NCBI GenBank assembly: GCA_000961575.1
Contig: LADP01000001.1
Coordinates: 1-64,000, forward strand
Direction: 5' to 3'
From: Peptococcaceae bacterium BRH_c8a
GTDB lineage: Bacteria > Bacillota > Desulfotomaculia > Desulfotomaculales > Desulfallaceae
Length of the DNA: 64,000 nucleotides
Shown: piece by piece, positions 30,790 through 39,700 of the stretch
Layout: every line of letters starts with the position of its first letter
Numbering within the stretch: the stretch's first letter is position 1
Position numbers and translations under genes: made by a program
Notes under the pieces: generated by a model
What the model saw: the letters and a program-made list of their open reading frames with translations, nothing else
Databases searched by the model: none
What the model was told of the DNA's origin: nothing

Positions 30790-31179
30790 ATGGCGCGTAG
30801 AACTACCAGAACAAAAAAGAGGGAACGCAAAAACATTGAGTCGGGCGTGGCGCACATCAAGTCCACGTTTAACAATACAGTGGTAACCATCACCGACATG
30901 AGGGGCAACGCTATATCCTGGGCTAGTGCCGGTGTGGTGGGCTTTAAGGGTTCACGTAAAAGCACCCCCTTTGCCGCCCAAATGGCCGCCGAAAAGGCTG
31001 CCCGGGAGGCTATGGACCACGGCATGAAAGAATTGGAAGTAACCGTGAAGGGCCCGGGTGCCGGCCGTGAGGCCGCCATTCGCTCGCTGCAGGCCGCCGG
31101 CCTGGAAGTAAGCGTGATTAAAGATGTTACTCCCATTCCCCATAACGGCTGCCGGCCGCCCAAGCGTCGGAGAGTCTAA
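30790..31179 (+). CDS. rpsK: 30S ribosomal protein S11
   Basis: S11 (129 residues) lines the platform. It has [38 protein letters not shown] and the C-terminal [21 protein letters not shown] follows AAAGGGGGGG. Confidence 0.98.
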   Translation: MARRTTRTKKRERKNIESGVAHIKSTFNNTVVTITDMRGNAISWASAGVVGFKGSRKSTPFAAQMAAEKAAREAMDHGMKELEVTVKGPGAGREAAIRSLQAAGLEVSVIKDVTPIPHNGCRPPKRRRV

Positions 31180-31198
31180 AGGAGGTGTTTGAAAGTAC

Positions 31199-31828
31199 AT
31201 GGCAAGGTATACCGGACCACAGTGCAAGTTATGCCGTCGTGAAGGACTGAAACTGTACTTAAAAGGTGACCGTTGCTATACCGGCAAATGCGGTATCGAC
31301 CGTCGCAGTTATCCCCCCGGCCAGCACGGCCAGGGACGTAAAAAAGTTTCCGAATACGGTTTGCAATTGCGTGAAAAGCAAAAAGCCCGCCGTTTTTACG
31401 GGGTACTGGAAAAGCAGTTCCGCAACAACTATTTTAAGGCCGCCAGACAACCCGGTGTTACCGGTGAGAACCTGCTGCGCCTTTTAGAGCGCCGTCTGGA
31501 TAACGTAGTTCACCGTCTCGGCCTGGGTGCTTCCCGCAGTGAAGCCCGTCAGCTAATCCTGCACGGTCATTTCCGGGTTAACGGTCGCAAAGTCACCATC
31601 GGTTCATTCATGGTACGGGCGGGTGACGAAATTACCGTACGGGAGAAAAGCAAAGAGTCCTCCCCGCGGATTAAAGAATTGCTCGAGCGTGCTGCTGACA
31701 ATACTCCCCCGGCATGGTTGGAATATGATGCCGACCAGCAAAAAGGCCGGGTTGTGGCACTGCCCTCCCGGGATCAGATAGACACCCCCGTCAAGGAAAC
31801 TTTGATCGTGGAGTTGTACTCCAAGTAA
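31199..31828 (+). CDS. rpsD: 30S ribosomal protein S4
   Basis: S4 (209 residues) nucleates 30S assembly. It has four cysteines near the N-terminus (CKLC and C..KCG), so this is the zinc-binding form, and the S4 domain ([19 protein letters not shown]). It lies in the alpha operon before rpoA. ATG follows AAAGGAGGTG. Confidence 0.98.
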   Translation: MARYTGPQCKLCRREGLKLYLKGDRCYTGKCGIDRRSYPPGQHGQGRKKVSEYGLQLREKQKARRFYGVLEKQFRNNYFKAARQPGVTGENLLRLLERRLDNVVHRLGLGASRSEARQLILHGHFRVNGRKVTIGSFMVRAGDEITVREKSKESSPRIKELLERAADNTPPAWLEYDADQQKGRVVALPSRDQIDTPVKETLIVELYSK

Positions 31829-31884
31829 GAGGGTGCGCAACAGGGGTAATCCCATTCCGTCCTAAGGAGGGGTTAATCTAAGAT

Positions 31885-32832
31885 ATGTTGGAAATAGAGA
31901 AGCCCAAAATTGAGTGTGTGGAATCAGATGAAGAAAAGAGCTACGGCAAGTTCGTTGTCGAACCGCTGGAGCGGGGTTACGGTATCACACTGGGCAATTC
32001 ACTCAGGCGTATTTTACTGTCATCTCTGCCCGGCGCCGCGGTAACCTCGGTTAAAATTGAAGGGGTGCTGCACGAGTTTGCCACCATCCCCGGTGTTAAG
32101 GAAGATGTTACCGACATCATCCTTAATCTTAAGGGTCTGTGCGTGAAGATGTACACCGACGAGGAAAGAGTACTGCGTATCGAGGCCCAGAATGAAGGGC
32201 AGGTTAAAGCCTCCCACATTCTGACCGATGCCGATGTGGAAATACTAAACCAGGATATGCATATCGCCAGCTTAGACGACGGAGGCCGGTTGTTCATGGA
32301 AATGACCATCTCCAAAGGCCGCGGTTATGTGCCGTCCGATCGGAACAAAAAAGGCGACCACATCATCGGGGTCATCCCGGTGGACTCGATCTTCACCCCA
32401 GTGCGTAAGGTTAGCTACAATGTTGACAACACCAGAGTGGGTCAGCGTACTGACTACGACAGACTGACGATGGAGATTTGGACCGACGGCAGTATCCGGT
32501 CCGATGAAGCTATCAGCCTAAGCGCCAGAATTATGAGCGAACACCTGCGCCTGTTTATCAGGCTTACCGAAACCACCGACGATGTAGAGATTATGGTGGA
32601 AAAAGAAGAAGAGCAAAAAGACAAAATACTGGAAATGCCCATCGAGGAACTAGACCTCAGTGTACGTTCATATAACTGCCTCAAACGTGCCGGGATTAAT
32701 ACCGTGGATGAATTAATCCAGCGTAACGAAGAGGACATGATGAAGGTACGCAACCTGGGCAAAAAATCGCTGGAAGAGGTCGTAAACAAGCTTACTGAAT
32801 TGGGCTTGGGCCTGCGGAATGAAGATGAGTGA
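31885..32832 (+). CDS. rpoA: RNA polymerase alpha subunit
   Basis: Alpha subunit, 315 residues. The N-domain has [24 protein letters not shown]; the C-domain that binds UP elements and activators has [22 protein letters not shown] at 31885 follows AAGGAGGGG. Confidence 0.99.
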   Translation: MLEIEKPKIECVESDEEKSYGKFVVEPLERGYGITLGNSLRRILLSSLPGAAVTSVKIEGVLHEFATIPGVKEDVTDIILNLKGLCVKMYTDEERVLRIEAQNEGQVKASHILTDADVEILNQDMHIASLDDGGRLFMEMTISKGRGYVPSDRNKKGDHIIGVIPVDSIFTPVRKVSYNVDNTRVGQRTDYDRLTMEIWTDGSIRSDEAISLSARIMSEHLRLFIRLTETTDDVEIMVEKEEEQKDKILEMPIEELDLSVRSYNCLKRAGINTVDELIQRNEEDMMKVRNLGKKSLEEVVNKLTELGLGLRNEDE

Positions 32833-32848
32833 GTAAGGAGTGATAAAG

Positions 32849-33187
32849 GTGGCTTACTCTAAATTAGGCCGCAATACTGGCCACAGAAAGGCCATGTTGC
32901 GCAACCTGGTAACCTCCCTTTTACGTGATGAGCGCATAAATACCACAGAAACCCGGGCCAAGGAAGTAAACAGTCTTGCAGAAAAGATGATTACCCTGGC
33001 CAAACAGGGCGACCTGGCCGCACGCCGGCAGGCGATGGATTACATCTATGAAGAAAAAGTGGTGCGCAAGCTGTTTGATACTTACGGGCCCAAGTACGCT
33101 GAACGTCAAGGCGGCTATACCCGTATTGTCAGACTTGGCTACAGGCGCGGTGACGCCGCCCAAATGGTGCAACTGGAACTAGTCTAA
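32849..33187 (+). CDS. rplQ: 50S ribosomal protein L17
   Basis: L17 lies near the tunnel exit. From GTG at 32849 it has 112 residues and the family N-terminus (M)[25 protein letters not shown] lies eight bases before. An in-frame GTG at 32840 overlaps that site and is rejected. It closes the alpha operon. Confidence 0.96.
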   Translation: MAYSKLGRNTGHRKAMLRNLVTSLLRDERINTTETRAKEVNSLAEKMITLAKQGDLAARRQAMDYIYEEKVVRKLFDTYGPKYAERQGGYTRIVRLGYRRGDAAQMVQLELV

Positions 33188-33208
33188 TCGGGGGAAATAC
33201 CGGCCGGG

Positions 33209-33238
33209 GGAAATCGCTATTGCGATTTCCTATTGGCT
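33209..33238 (+). terminator. Terminator-like hairpin after rplQ
   Basis: GGAAATCGC (33209-33217) pairs perfectly with GCGATTTCC (33222-33230), loop TATT. A T-rich tract (TATTGGCTTTTT) follows after a few bases. It probably ends the ribosomal transcript, at least in part. Confidence 0.65.
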
Positions 33239-33250
33239 TTTTAGGGCCTT

Positions 33251-33280
33251 TGGTGCCAGGTGTTGCAACACCTGGCACCA
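33251..33280. repeat. Family A repeat, minimal copy A4
   Basis: This is a perfect 30-base palindrome, TGGTGCCAGGTGTTG joined to CAACACCTGGCACCA, with no loop. It shows the minimal shared core of the family. It lies between rplQ and the first ECF ATPase gene. Confidence 0.95.
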
Positions 33281-33305
33281 GGGTCTTAGGTTAGGTTGTG
33301 ATTTA

Positions 33306-34145
33306 ATGACCAGCTCAAATGATTACCTGATCCAATTTGAACATGTTTTTTTTGCCTACCCGGGAGGCGGGTCGGTAATCCATGATTTTAGCGCCGGGGT
33401 GCGGCGGGGTGAATTTATCGCCCTAATCGGCCCCAACGGATCTGGTAAGTCAACCCTGGCCGGCCTGGCAGCAGGCGCGTTGCGCCCGGCAGCAGGTTGG
33501 GTCAAGGTGGACGGTATGGATACTGCGGACCCGTCTGTAATAGGCGCCATCAGGCGCCGGGTGGGGCTGGTGCTGCAAAATCCCGATAACCAGTTGGTTG
33601 CCGCCCGGGTCGAGGAAGATGTGGCCTTCGGGCCGGAAAACCTCAACCTGCCCTCTCCCGAGGTACGCCGGCGGGTGGAATACGCCATTGCAGCGGTAGG
33701 GTTGGACCGGTTACGGGACCGCCCGCCGCATTTGCTTTCCGGGGGCGAAAAACAACGCCTGGCCATAGCCGGGCTGTTGGCTCTTGAACCATCCTGCCTG
33801 GTACTGGATGAGCCCACCTCCATGCTAGACCCCCGTGGCCGGCGCGAGGTGCTTGGCGTACTTAAAAATCTGGTGGCTAAAGGTACTACAGTGCTCCAGG
33901 TTACCCACCACATGGGGGAAGCCGCCGAGGCCGGTCGGGTGTGGGTGCTGGCGGAAGGCAAACTGCAGGCCGACGCCAGCCCCGGAACCGTTTTCAGCCG
34001 GCCCGAACTACTGCAGCGCCTGGGGCTGGCCCTGCCACCTGCAGCCGAACTGGCCGGATGCCTGGCCGCCCGGGACATTAATGTGCCGGCTGGTATAGTA
34101 AACTTGGAAGACATGGTACATTTCTTATGCCGTGCATTAAAATAG
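33306..34145 (+). CDS. ecfA1: ECF transporter ATPase (EcfA1-type)
   Basis: This is one of two ATPases that energise an energy-coupling-factor vitamin or metal transporter. The 279-residue protein has Walker A GPNGSGKST, Q-loop, signature LSGGEKQRLAIAG, Walker B CLVLDEP and the switch histidine in QVTHHMGEA. Its end overlaps the next ATPase gene by 19 bases, so they are coupled. The position after rplQ is the usual one in Firmicutes. Confidence 0.95.
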   Translation: MTSSNDYLIQFEHVFFAYPGGGSVIHDFSAGVRRGEFIALIGPNGSGKSTLAGLAAGALRPAAGWVKVDGMDTADPSVIGAIRRRVGLVLQNPDNQLVAARVEEDVAFGPENLNLPSPEVRRRVEYAIAAVGLDRLRDRPPHLLSGGEKQRLAIAGLLALEPSCLVLDEPTSMLDPRGRREVLGVLKNLVAKGTTVLQVTHHMGEAAEAGRVWVLAEGKLQADASPGTVFSRPELLQRLGLALPPAAELAGCLAARDINVPAGIVNLEDMVHFLCRALK

Positions 34146-34969
34146 AAAACTTAACCCATACATATTTCCCGGGCACGCCGCTGGAAACTGCGGCCTTGCA
34201 GGATATCAGCCTAACAGTGGATCAGGGAGAGACACTGGCCCTGGCGGGTGCCACCGGCAGCGGTAAATCCACACTGGTGCGGCACCTAAACGGTCTATTG
34301 GCACCCACTGCCGGCCGGGTACGCATACTGGACGGGGATGTAGCCGATAAAAAATTTCGCCGCCAGTTATGGCGCCGGGTGGGCTTGGTGTTCCAATTTC
34401 CCGAACGACAGATATTTAGTGCCACAGTTCATGAAGACATCGCCTTCGGGCCCCGCAACACCGGCTTGGCCGGACAGGCCCTAAGCGAACGGGTATCCCA
34501 AGCGGCCGCGGCGGTGGGCCTGCCGGAAGACATGCTGCGGACAGACCCCGCTGAGCTTAGCGGCGGTATGCTTCGTCGGGCTGCTATTGCCGGTGTGCTG
34601 GCCATGCACCCGGATATTTTAATTTTAGACGAACCGGGAGCCGGCCTGGAACCCCGGGCCCGGGAAAGCATACTGCAGCGAATTAAAGAACTGCAGGTTA
34701 GTCAGGGAACCACGGTAATTTTAATTACCCACCAGCTAGACGATGCAGCCCTTTATGCTGACCGCCTGGCGCTGTTAAAAAAAGGACGCCTACTGGCCGT
34801 CGGTCCCACCGCAGAAATATTAAGCCGCTGCGATCTGCTTGACGAGGCCGGTCTGGAGCCACCTTTTACAGTGGAGCTAACCCGCCGTCTAGCTGCAGCA
34901 GGCATAAACCTGCCTAAAACCCCGCTTAACCCGGCAGAAGCAGCCCGGCTGCTAGCGGTAATGCTCTGA
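34127..34969 (+). CDS. ecfA2: ECF transporter ATPase (EcfA2-type)
   Basis: The second ECF ATPase, 280 residues. It has Walker A GATGSGKST, FPERQIF after the Q-loop, signature LSGGMLRRAAIAG, Walker B ILILDEPGAG and ITHQLDDA. Together with the first ATPase and the T component it forms the shared ECF module; no substrate-binding S component is in the window, which fits a group II system serving several S components. Confidence 0.95.
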   Translation: MPCIKIENLTHTYFPGTPLETAALQDISLTVDQGETLALAGATGSGKSTLVRHLNGLLAPTAGRVRILDGDVADKKFRRQLWRRVGLVFQFPERQIFSATVHEDIAFGPRNTGLAGQALSERVSQAAAAVGLPEDMLRTDPAELSGGMLRRAAIAGVLAMHPDILILDEPGAGLEPRARESILQRIKELQVSQGTTVILITHQLDDAALYADRLALLKKGRLLAVGPTAEILSRCDLLDEAGLEPPFTVELTRRLAAAGINLPKTPLNPAEAARLLAVML

Positions 34970-35045
34970 GTGGTGCCAGGTGTTGCAAGATGCGAATTGT
35001 TGCAAGTTGCAGGAGTGAGGTTGGGGGGTAGGCTCTGGCACCGAG
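34970..35045. repeat. Family A repeat, degenerate copy A5
   Basis: A left arm with the full core (TGGTGCCAGGTGTTGCAAG) starts directly at the ecfA2 stop codon. The inner arms and right arm are degraded (TTGCAAGTTGCAGG, then GTAGGCTCTGGCACC). It occupies nearly all of the 90-base ecfA2-ecfT spacer. Confidence 0.7.
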
Positions 35046-35059
35046 GAGGTATGTGCAGC

Positions 35060-35860
35060 ATGTTAAGCGGTATAACGATGGGGCAGTACCTGCCCGGCCG
35101 TTCTCCGGTACACCGGATGGATCCCCGGGCCAAGCTTTTAGCTGCCGCCCTGGTCGTGCCGGCGATACTGCTTGCCGGCTTCTGGCCTGCAATTACAGCA
35201 GTAACGCTATGGCTTGCTGTGGTGTCTGGGCTTTCCGGGCTACGCCCCGGCGTGTACTGGCGAAGCATGAAGCCTCTGTGGGTACTACTTTTGCTAAGTT
35301 TTACCATGCAAGCGTTTTTTACCCCTGGCGAACCGCTGGTCCACCTAGGCTGGATTAACATTTCCGAACCTGGCCTGGTACAGGGGGCTCTGCTGCTCTG
35401 GCGGCTGGGTATTCTGCTGGTGGTGGCCTCGGTAATTACATTTACCACCACCCCCCTGCAGCTGACCAACGGCCTGGAATGGTTATTATCACCACTAATC
35501 CGGTTAAGAGTACCGGTGCGTGAACTGGCTATGATTATGAACCTGGCCCTGCGTTTTGTACCCACCCTGTTTGATGAAGCCAGGCTGCTACTAATGGCAC
35601 AGCAATCCCGAGGGGCCGATTTCACCCACGGCAGCATCAGGGAACGGGTTCGGGGACTGGTGCCCTTTATGGTACCGCTGCTGACCAACATATTCCGCCG
35701 GGCCGATGATCTGGCCCTGGCTATGGAACTGCGCTGTTACCAGGTGGGGGCACCCCGATCCCGGTTGACCGAATTACGATTTGTAGCAGGAGATTACGCC
35801 GCTATAGCTGCCACCGCCATGCTCCTGGTCTTTGTGTGGGGTACACGCTTAATGTGGTAG
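35060..35860 (+). CDS. ecfT: ECF transporter transmembrane component (EcfT)
   Basis: The T component couples the ATPases to S components in the membrane. From the ATG at 35060 (MLSGITMGQYLPGRSPVHRMDPR) it has 266 residues with about six spans. The C-terminal coupling helices carry SRGADF and AMELRCYQ, as in the family. GAGGAGGT lies nine bases before this ATG and only one base before the ATG at 35051. Longer frames read through repeat A5. Confidence 0.93.
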   Translation: MLSGITMGQYLPGRSPVHRMDPRAKLLAAALVVPAILLAGFWPAITAVTLWLAVVSGLSGLRPGVYWRSMKPLWVLLLLSFTMQAFFTPGEPLVHLGWINISEPGLVQGALLLWRLGILLVVASVITFTTTPLQLTNGLEWLLSPLIRLRVPVRELAMIMNLALRFVPTLFDEARLLLMAQQSRGADFTHGSIRERVRGLVPFMVPLLTNIFRRADDLALAMELRCYQVGAPRSRLTELRFVAGDYAAIAATAMLLVFVWGTRLMW

Positions 35861-35890
35861 GCTAGGCGCCGGTGTTGCAGGCTGGGGGTG

Positions 35891-35923
35891 GATTCAAGTC
35901 AAGAACCGTCCCCGACTTGAATC
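35891..35923. repeat. Family E inverted repeat
   Basis: GATTCAAGTC (35891-35900) and GACTTGAATC (35914-35923) flank AAGAACCGTCCCC. Related pieces occur at about 49650-49667 (CCGTCCCCAACTTGAATT) and 63288-63325. Confidence 0.7.
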
Positions 35924-35946
35924 AGAGTAGGTTGGGTGGTAGGCTT

Positions 35947-36005
35947 TGGTGCCAGGTGTTGCAAGTTGCAAATCAAAGATTTGCAACTTGCAACACCTAG
36001 CACCA
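35947..36005. repeat. Family A hairpin repeat, copy A6
   Basis: Arms of 28 bases (35947-35974 and 35978-36005) pair with a single mismatch (CCTAGC for CCTGGC) around the loop AAA. The inner arm GTTGCAAATC differs from other copies. The left flank GGGTGGTAGGCTT is shared with A7. It ends 29 bases before truA. Confidence 0.9.
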
Positions 36006-36034
36006 GGCACCGAAAGACCAGAAGGAGATACCCC

Positions 36035-36778
36035 TTGCGTAATATTAAGCTTAATGTGGCCTATGACGGCACTCATTATCACGGATTCCAGGAGCAGAGG
36101 GGCACCGGGCTGGCAACTGTACAGGAAGAACTGGAAGCCTGTCTGGAGCGTCTCACCGGCCATAGAACGCAGGTTATCGGCGCCGGCCGTACCGACGCCG
36201 GGGTACACGCCCGGGGGCAGGTGGTCAACTTTAACGCTGCCGGCTGGCCTATTCCGGCCCAGCGCATCCCCCTGGCGGTAAATGGCGTGCTGCCGGGTGA
36301 TATTGTGGTTACCGAGGCCCAAGAGGTGCCCCCGGAATTCCACGCCCGGTTTTCTGCCCGGGCCAAGACGTATCGCTATAGTATCTGGAACGCCCGGATG
36401 CCGTCCCCCTTTCACCGCCTGTATAGCACCTTTGTGCCCATACCCCTGGACGACCGGGCCATAGCTGCGGCTGCTTCATTGCTGACTGGTCGCCACGACT
36501 TCAAGTGCTTTCAGGCATCCGGCTCAACAGTCCGGGATACGGTGCGTGAAATTTACCGGGCCGAAGTGAAACGGGAGGGCTCCCTGGTACACTTCGTTTT
36601 CTGCGGCAGCGGATTTTTATACAACATGGTTCGCATTATGGCCGGTACCCTGGTCCAGGTGGGGATGGGCAGGGCTAAACCCGAATATGTAAACCAGGTG
36701 CTCGAATCCCGGGCTAGAGTAATGGCCGGCCCCACCCTGCCGCCACAGGGGCTGTGTCTGGAACGGGTGGATTATTAG
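36035..36778 (+). CDS. truA: tRNA pseudouridine synthase A
   Basis: It makes pseudouridine at positions 38-40 of the tRNA anticodon arm. The 247-residue protein starts with TTG at 36035 (MRNIKLNVAYDGTHYHGFQ), eight bases after GAAGGAGA. The catalytic aspartate is D54 in GAGRTDAGVHARGQ; the C-domain has FLYNMVRIMAGTL. It lies between the ECF genes and rplM, as in many Firmicutes. Confidence 0.96.
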   Translation: MRNIKLNVAYDGTHYHGFQEQRGTGLATVQEELEACLERLTGHRTQVIGAGRTDAGVHARGQVVNFNAAGWPIPAQRIPLAVNGVLPGDIVVTEAQEVPPEFHARFSARAKTYRYSIWNARMPSPFHRLYSTFVPIPLDDRAIAAAASLLTGRHDFKCFQASGSTVRDTVREIYRAEVKREGSLVHFVFCGSGFLYNMVRIMAGTLVQVGMGRAKPEYVNQVLESRARVMAGPTLPPQGLCLERVDY

Positions 36779-36800
36779 ATTTAGGCTGGGTGGTAGGCTT

Positions 36801-36873
36801 TGGTGCCAGGTGTTGCAAGTTGCAAGTTGATAATCAAAGATTTTTTAACTTGCAAGTTGCAACACCCGGCACC
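36801..36873. repeat. Family A hairpin repeat, copy A7
   Basis: Left arm 36801-36828 (core plus GTTGCAAGTT) and right arm 36847-36873 pair over about 27 bases with one change (CCCGGC for CCTGGC). The loop is 18 bases. It ends seven bases before the rplM -35 box. Confidence 0.85.
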
Positions 36874-36879
36874 GAGGGC

Positions 36880-36908
36880 TTGACAGTGGCTTTGCCTTGT
36901 AATAAAAT
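36880..36908 (+). promoter_or_regulatory. Sigma-A promoter for rplM-rpsI
   Basis: TTGACA (36880-36885) and TAAAAT (36903-36908) are 17 bases apart. About 80 bases of leader precede rplM; a short TGGCA..TGCCA stem with a C-rich loop at about 36939-36965 may be an L13-type leader element, but this is weak. Confidence 0.8.
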
Positions 36909-36989
36909 ACACGTATGTGCGAAATCCTATGGCACCCGATGAGCCCCCGGATGCCACTGGTTTCTTTCTGTCATTGGGAGGTAATATTG

Positions 36990-37421
36990 ATGAGGACGAC
37001 CTTTATGGCCAAGCCGGATGAAGTACGGCGCAAGTGGTACATAATCGACGCCGAAGGTAAGGTGCTCGGACGCATTGCAGCCGAAGCGGCGAAGATTTTA
37101 AGAGGCAAACACAAGCCTGATTTCACCCCTAACGTTAACACTGGGGACCACGTGATTGTCATTAACGCCGACAAAGTAGTATTAACCGGCAACAAATTGC
37201 AACAAAAGTTTTACTACAGGCACTCGGGTTACCCGGGCGGTTTAAAAGCCACCAGGTACGACAAACTGATGCAAACCAAGCCCGAATTGGCTGTAACAAG
37301 GGCCATCACAGGCATGCTGCCCCATACCAGTTTGGGCAGGGATATGGCTACTAAACTGCGGGTTTACAGAGGCGCAGATCACCCACATCAGGCGCAAATG
37401 CCTGTCATGTGGGAACAGTAA
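36990..37421 (+). CDS. rplM: 50S ribosomal protein L13
   Basis: L13 (143 residues) is an early assembly protein. From the ATG at 36990 it reads [20 protein letters not shown], then [18 protein letters not shown] and [23 protein letters not shown] lies before it. Upstream codons of the same frame are not conserved. Confidence 0.97.
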   Translation: MRTTFMAKPDEVRRKWYIIDAEGKVLGRIAAEAAKILRGKHKPDFTPNVNTGDHVIVINADKVVLTGNKLQQKFYYRHSGYPGGLKATRYDKLMQTKPELAVTRAITGMLPHTSLGRDMATKLRVYRGADHPHQAQMPVMWEQ

Positions 37422-37442
37422 CGGTCGGAAGGAGGAACGCGA

Positions 37443-37835
37443 GTGGCCCTGGTTCAGTTTTACGGCACAGGACGCAGAAAAAATGCAATCGCCAAGGTTT
37501 TTTTACGCCCCGGCGAAGGCAGATTCGAAGTTAATAAAAAAAGCATAGATGAGTATTTTGGTAGAAAATCGCTGGAGATCATTGCCCGTCAACCCCTGGA
37601 GGTAACCGGAACTCTTAGCCGTTTCGATGTTATTTGCAAGGTTCTGGGCGGCGGCGTCAGCGGCCAAGCGGGAGCCGTCAGAATGGGCATTGCCCGTGCT
37701 CTGATGGAGTCTGACCCCAATTTGCGGCCGATACTCAAAAAGTCTGGGTTCCTCACCCGCGACCCGCGGATGAAGGAAAGGCGCAAGTACGGTCTTAAAA
37801 AAGCCCGTCGTGCTCCCCAGTACTCAAAACGTTAA
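37443..37835 (+). CDS. rpsI: 30S ribosomal protein S9
   Basis: S9 (130 residues) contacts P-site tRNA through its C-terminal tail ([12 protein letters not shown]). It has [19 protein letters not shown]. The start is GTG at 37443 after GGAAGGAGG. It ends the rplM-rpsI operon. Confidence 0.98.
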   Translation: MALVQFYGTGRRKNAIAKVFLRPGEGRFEVNKKSIDEYFGRKSLEIIARQPLEVTGTLSRFDVICKVLGGGVSGQAGAVRMGIARALMESDPNLRPILKKSGFLTRDPRMKERRKYGLKKARRAPQYSKR

Positions 37836-37851
37836 TCAAAAAACTGCATTT

Positions 37852-37894
37852 AAAAGGGACGGTATCGTTGCCAAACGATTATCGTCTCTTTTTT
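37852..37894 (+). terminator. Intrinsic terminator after rpsI
   Basis: AAAAGGGACG pairs with CGTCTCTTTT (one GU) and inside ATCGTT pairs with AACGAT. The stem runs straight into six Ts. This is a strong terminator. Confidence 0.9.
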
Positions 37895-38014
37895 ATTATA
37901 AAACTGATTAATTCCCTTTACGCGGTAATCTCCTTTGATGAGGAGGACATTTTCCATAAACTATTGTGCACTTTGAGCGCCACGATAAACGAATACAACT
38001 TTCTGGTTGGGCTT

Positions 38015-38080
38015 TGGTGCCAGGTGTTGCAAGTTGAAAGCTGTAAAATACGCAACTTTCAACTTGCAACACCTGACACC
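38015..38080. repeat. Family A hairpin repeat, copy A8
   Basis: Left arm (core plus GTTGAAAG) at 38015-38040 pairs with CTTTCAACTTGCAACACCTG and ACACC ending at 38080; one base is changed. The loop is 14 bases. It lies in the 415-base gap between rpsI and cwlD, which otherwise holds the terminator and the array below. Confidence 0.85.
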
Positions 38081-38114
38081 TTACCGTAGTGGCATGAAAG
38101 GCCGGTAGTTCCGT

Positions 38115-38155
38115 TATTCTGATTACTGATTACTGACTACTTTACTCCTGAGTAC
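38115..38155. repeat. Heptamer-type repeats before cwlD
   Basis: CTGATTA/CTGACTA units repeat four times (TTCTGATTACTGATTACTGA, then CTACT), followed by ACTCCTGAGTAC. They are the reverse complement of the TAGTCAG family at 24331. Confidence 0.65.
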
Positions 38156-38250
38156 TTTTATAAATTTTTTCTCATAACCGACCTTGTCCCGGCATATTTT
38201 TTTAGAGGTGGAACAAGCCCTGCTTGTTAATTGCCGGAAGGGGTGGCCTA

Positions 38251-39057
38251 GTGATCAGGGTATTTAGAGTCAAAAAACGTTTCCTATTGTTGATGGTTAT
38301 TGTTTTAATGACCGGTTTCTACATTTCGAGGGTGGTGGCCGGCGGTATTGAGGACAGGCGGGTATCAGCCATGTCCTGGTCGGTGGCCGGTAGGATTATC
38401 GCGGTAGATCCCGGGCACGGGGGTATCGACCCGGGTTCCAAAGGGAATTCCGGGGTGGAGGAAGAGGAAATAACCCTGGCCGTGTCGGAGAAGCTAAAGG
38501 AAACCCTGACCGGAGCAGGGGCCGTGGTGTTAATGACCAGGGAATCCGACATAGACCTTAGCGACCCCGACGGGAGCCGTTTAATCACCCGCAAAAGACA
38601 GGATCTGTCCAGGCGGCTGGCCCTGGCGGAAAAAAACGGGGCGGATATATATTTAAGCGTGCACGTCAATTGTTTTAAATCCGGGCCGCGGGAGCACGGG
38701 GCCCAGGTTTTTTACCAGCCCGGATCCGAAGAGGGTAAAGCCCTGGCTGAATCCATCCAGGCGGAAATGATCCGGGTGTTGGGTAATACAAACCGTAAAG
38801 CCAAAGCGGTGGATTACTACACCACCCGCAATAGCAAAATGCCTGCTGCCATTGTGGAAGTAGGGTTTATTAGTAACCCCAAGGAAGAAAAAATGATGTT
38901 AGATGCGGAATACCAGCGTAAATTGGCTTACGCCATGTACTGCGGTCTAGTCAAGTACTTCGCCGGCAACGCCACTGCCACCGACAACCCAATCGACCGG
39001 GACGGCGCTCTGGAGACCTTTATGAAGAACGAGGGCCAGGTGTTTGATGCCCCTTAA
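38251..39057 (+). CDS. cwlD: N-acetylmuramoyl-L-alanine amidase (CwlD-like)
   Basis: A zinc amidase of the Amidase_3 family that cuts the peptide from muramic acid; in spore formers CwlD acts during spore cortex synthesis. The 268-residue protein has an N-terminal membrane anchor (RFLLLMVIVLMTGFYI). The zinc ligands are seen in DPGHGG, in the Glu of NSGVEEEE and in SVHVNC; VEVGFISNPKEE holds the catalytic Glu. I start at GTG 38251 after AAGGGGTGG; GTG/ATG codons upstream are less suitable. It points to a spore former. Confidence 0.9.
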   Translation: MIRVFRVKKRFLLLMVIVLMTGFYISRVVAGGIEDRRVSAMSWSVAGRIIAVDPGHGGIDPGSKGNSGVEEEEITLAVSEKLKETLTGAGAVVLMTRESDIDLSDPDGSRLITRKRQDLSRRLALAEKNGADIYLSVHVNCFKSGPREHGAQVFYQPGSEEGKALAESIQAEMIRVLGNTNRKAKAVDYYTTRNSKMPAAIVEVGFISNPKEEKMMLDAEYQRKLAYAMYCGLVKYFAGNATATDNPIDRDGALETFMKNEGQVFDAP

Positions 39058-39097
39058 CAGTTGGCAGTGCTGCATAAGTTAAGCTATATTTTGAAAG

Positions 39098-39136
39098 ACG
39101 CGCGCCATGTGGTTTGTTGGCGCGCGTTGCTATTTT
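39098..39136 (+). terminator. Terminator after cwlD
   Basis: ACGCGCGCCA (39098-39107) pairs perfectly with TGGCGCGCGT (39118-39127). TGCTATTTT follows. Confidence 0.75.
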
Positions 39137-39201
39137 ACGTACGTAATCTGCCGTTATATACTATAGTTGGACAAAATACTTTAAACAGGATGTGAGGCTG
39201 G

Positions 39202-39339
39202 ATGGAATCTTTATTGTTGGCGGTGATTCTTTTAACCGCGGCTGCTTCGGTAGCTGCCTGGGCAAATACCAAGACCATTTTGGAGCGCCTGGATCGATTG
39301 GAGGCTGCAGCAAACAAAGAAGTTATTGATCAAGGATAA
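39202..39339 (+). CDS. Small membrane protein, 45 residues
   Basis: A small reading frame starting ATG at 39202: MESLLLAVILLTAAASVAAW, then ANTKTILERLDRLEAAAN and a short tail. It has one N-terminal membrane span followed by an amphipathic helix. GTGAGG lies before the ATG, and the gene follows a terminator, so it should have its own promoter. Family not recognised; the span and helix recall small membrane-anchored partners. Function unknown. Confidence 0.55.
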   Translation: MESLLLAVILLTAAASVAAWANTKTILERLDRLEAAANKEVIDQG

Positions 39340-39374
39340 AACAGCTATTTACTTACAGGTAAATTAATGGTACA

Positions 39375-39384
39375 TTGTATACAA
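39375..39384. promoter_or_regulatory. Palindrome TTGTATACAA
   Basis: A perfect 10-base palindrome lies 51 bases before the cysteine-rich peptide gene. The form is like operators of GntR-family regulators. With only one copy this is a weak call. Confidence 0.3.
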
Positions 39385-39434
39385 GTTTTTAAAGCACAAT
39401 TTATCGAAAAGATTCTCCGGAAGGAATGTTAACT

Positions 39435-39578
39435 ATGGGTAATGCAGCGCGTTATAATTGCACAACTACAACCATGACCCTCATGTGCACCGACATGTGC
39501 ATGTGTGGGCAATTTGTGTTGCATAATTCCAAAGCTAGCTGGAAATCCGGTACGGGTGTGGACATAAAACCGATTTAG
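39435..39578 (+). CDS. Cysteine-rich peptide, 47 residues
   Basis: A small frame from ATG 39435, eight bases after GGAAGGAA: MGNAARYNCTTTTMTLMCTD, then MCMCGQFVLHNSKASWKSGT and GVDIKPI. Four cysteines (9, 18, 22 and 24) and four methionines cluster in the middle, where metal binding or a modified-peptide core could be imagined. No maturation enzyme lies next to it. A strong terminator follows 17 bases after the stop, which supports a real transcript. Function unknown. Confidence 0.55.
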   Translation: MGNAARYNCTTTTMTLMCTDMCMCGQFVLHNSKASWKSGTGVDIKPI

Positions 39579-39595
39579 ACGGTTTTAGAGTTTGC

Positions 39596-39630
39596 AAGGC
39601 CACCCTTTAACGGGGTGGCCTTTATTTATT
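39596..39630 (+). terminator. Terminator after the cysteine-rich peptide
   Basis: AAGGCCACCC (39596-39605) pairs perfectly with GGGTGGCCTT (39613-39622), followed by TATTTATTTT. Confidence 0.85.
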
Positions 39631-39700
39631 TTCCGGACTTTAATTCACATCAGGTTCAAAGGTTGAAAGAAGCTTGTTTGATTAAGGGAGGTGTTTTAAA

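Noticed and set aside
35936-36034. Longer N-terminus for TruA
   Set aside because: The extra codons are translation of the family A repeat; TTG 36035 has the ribosome binding site and the family N-terminus.
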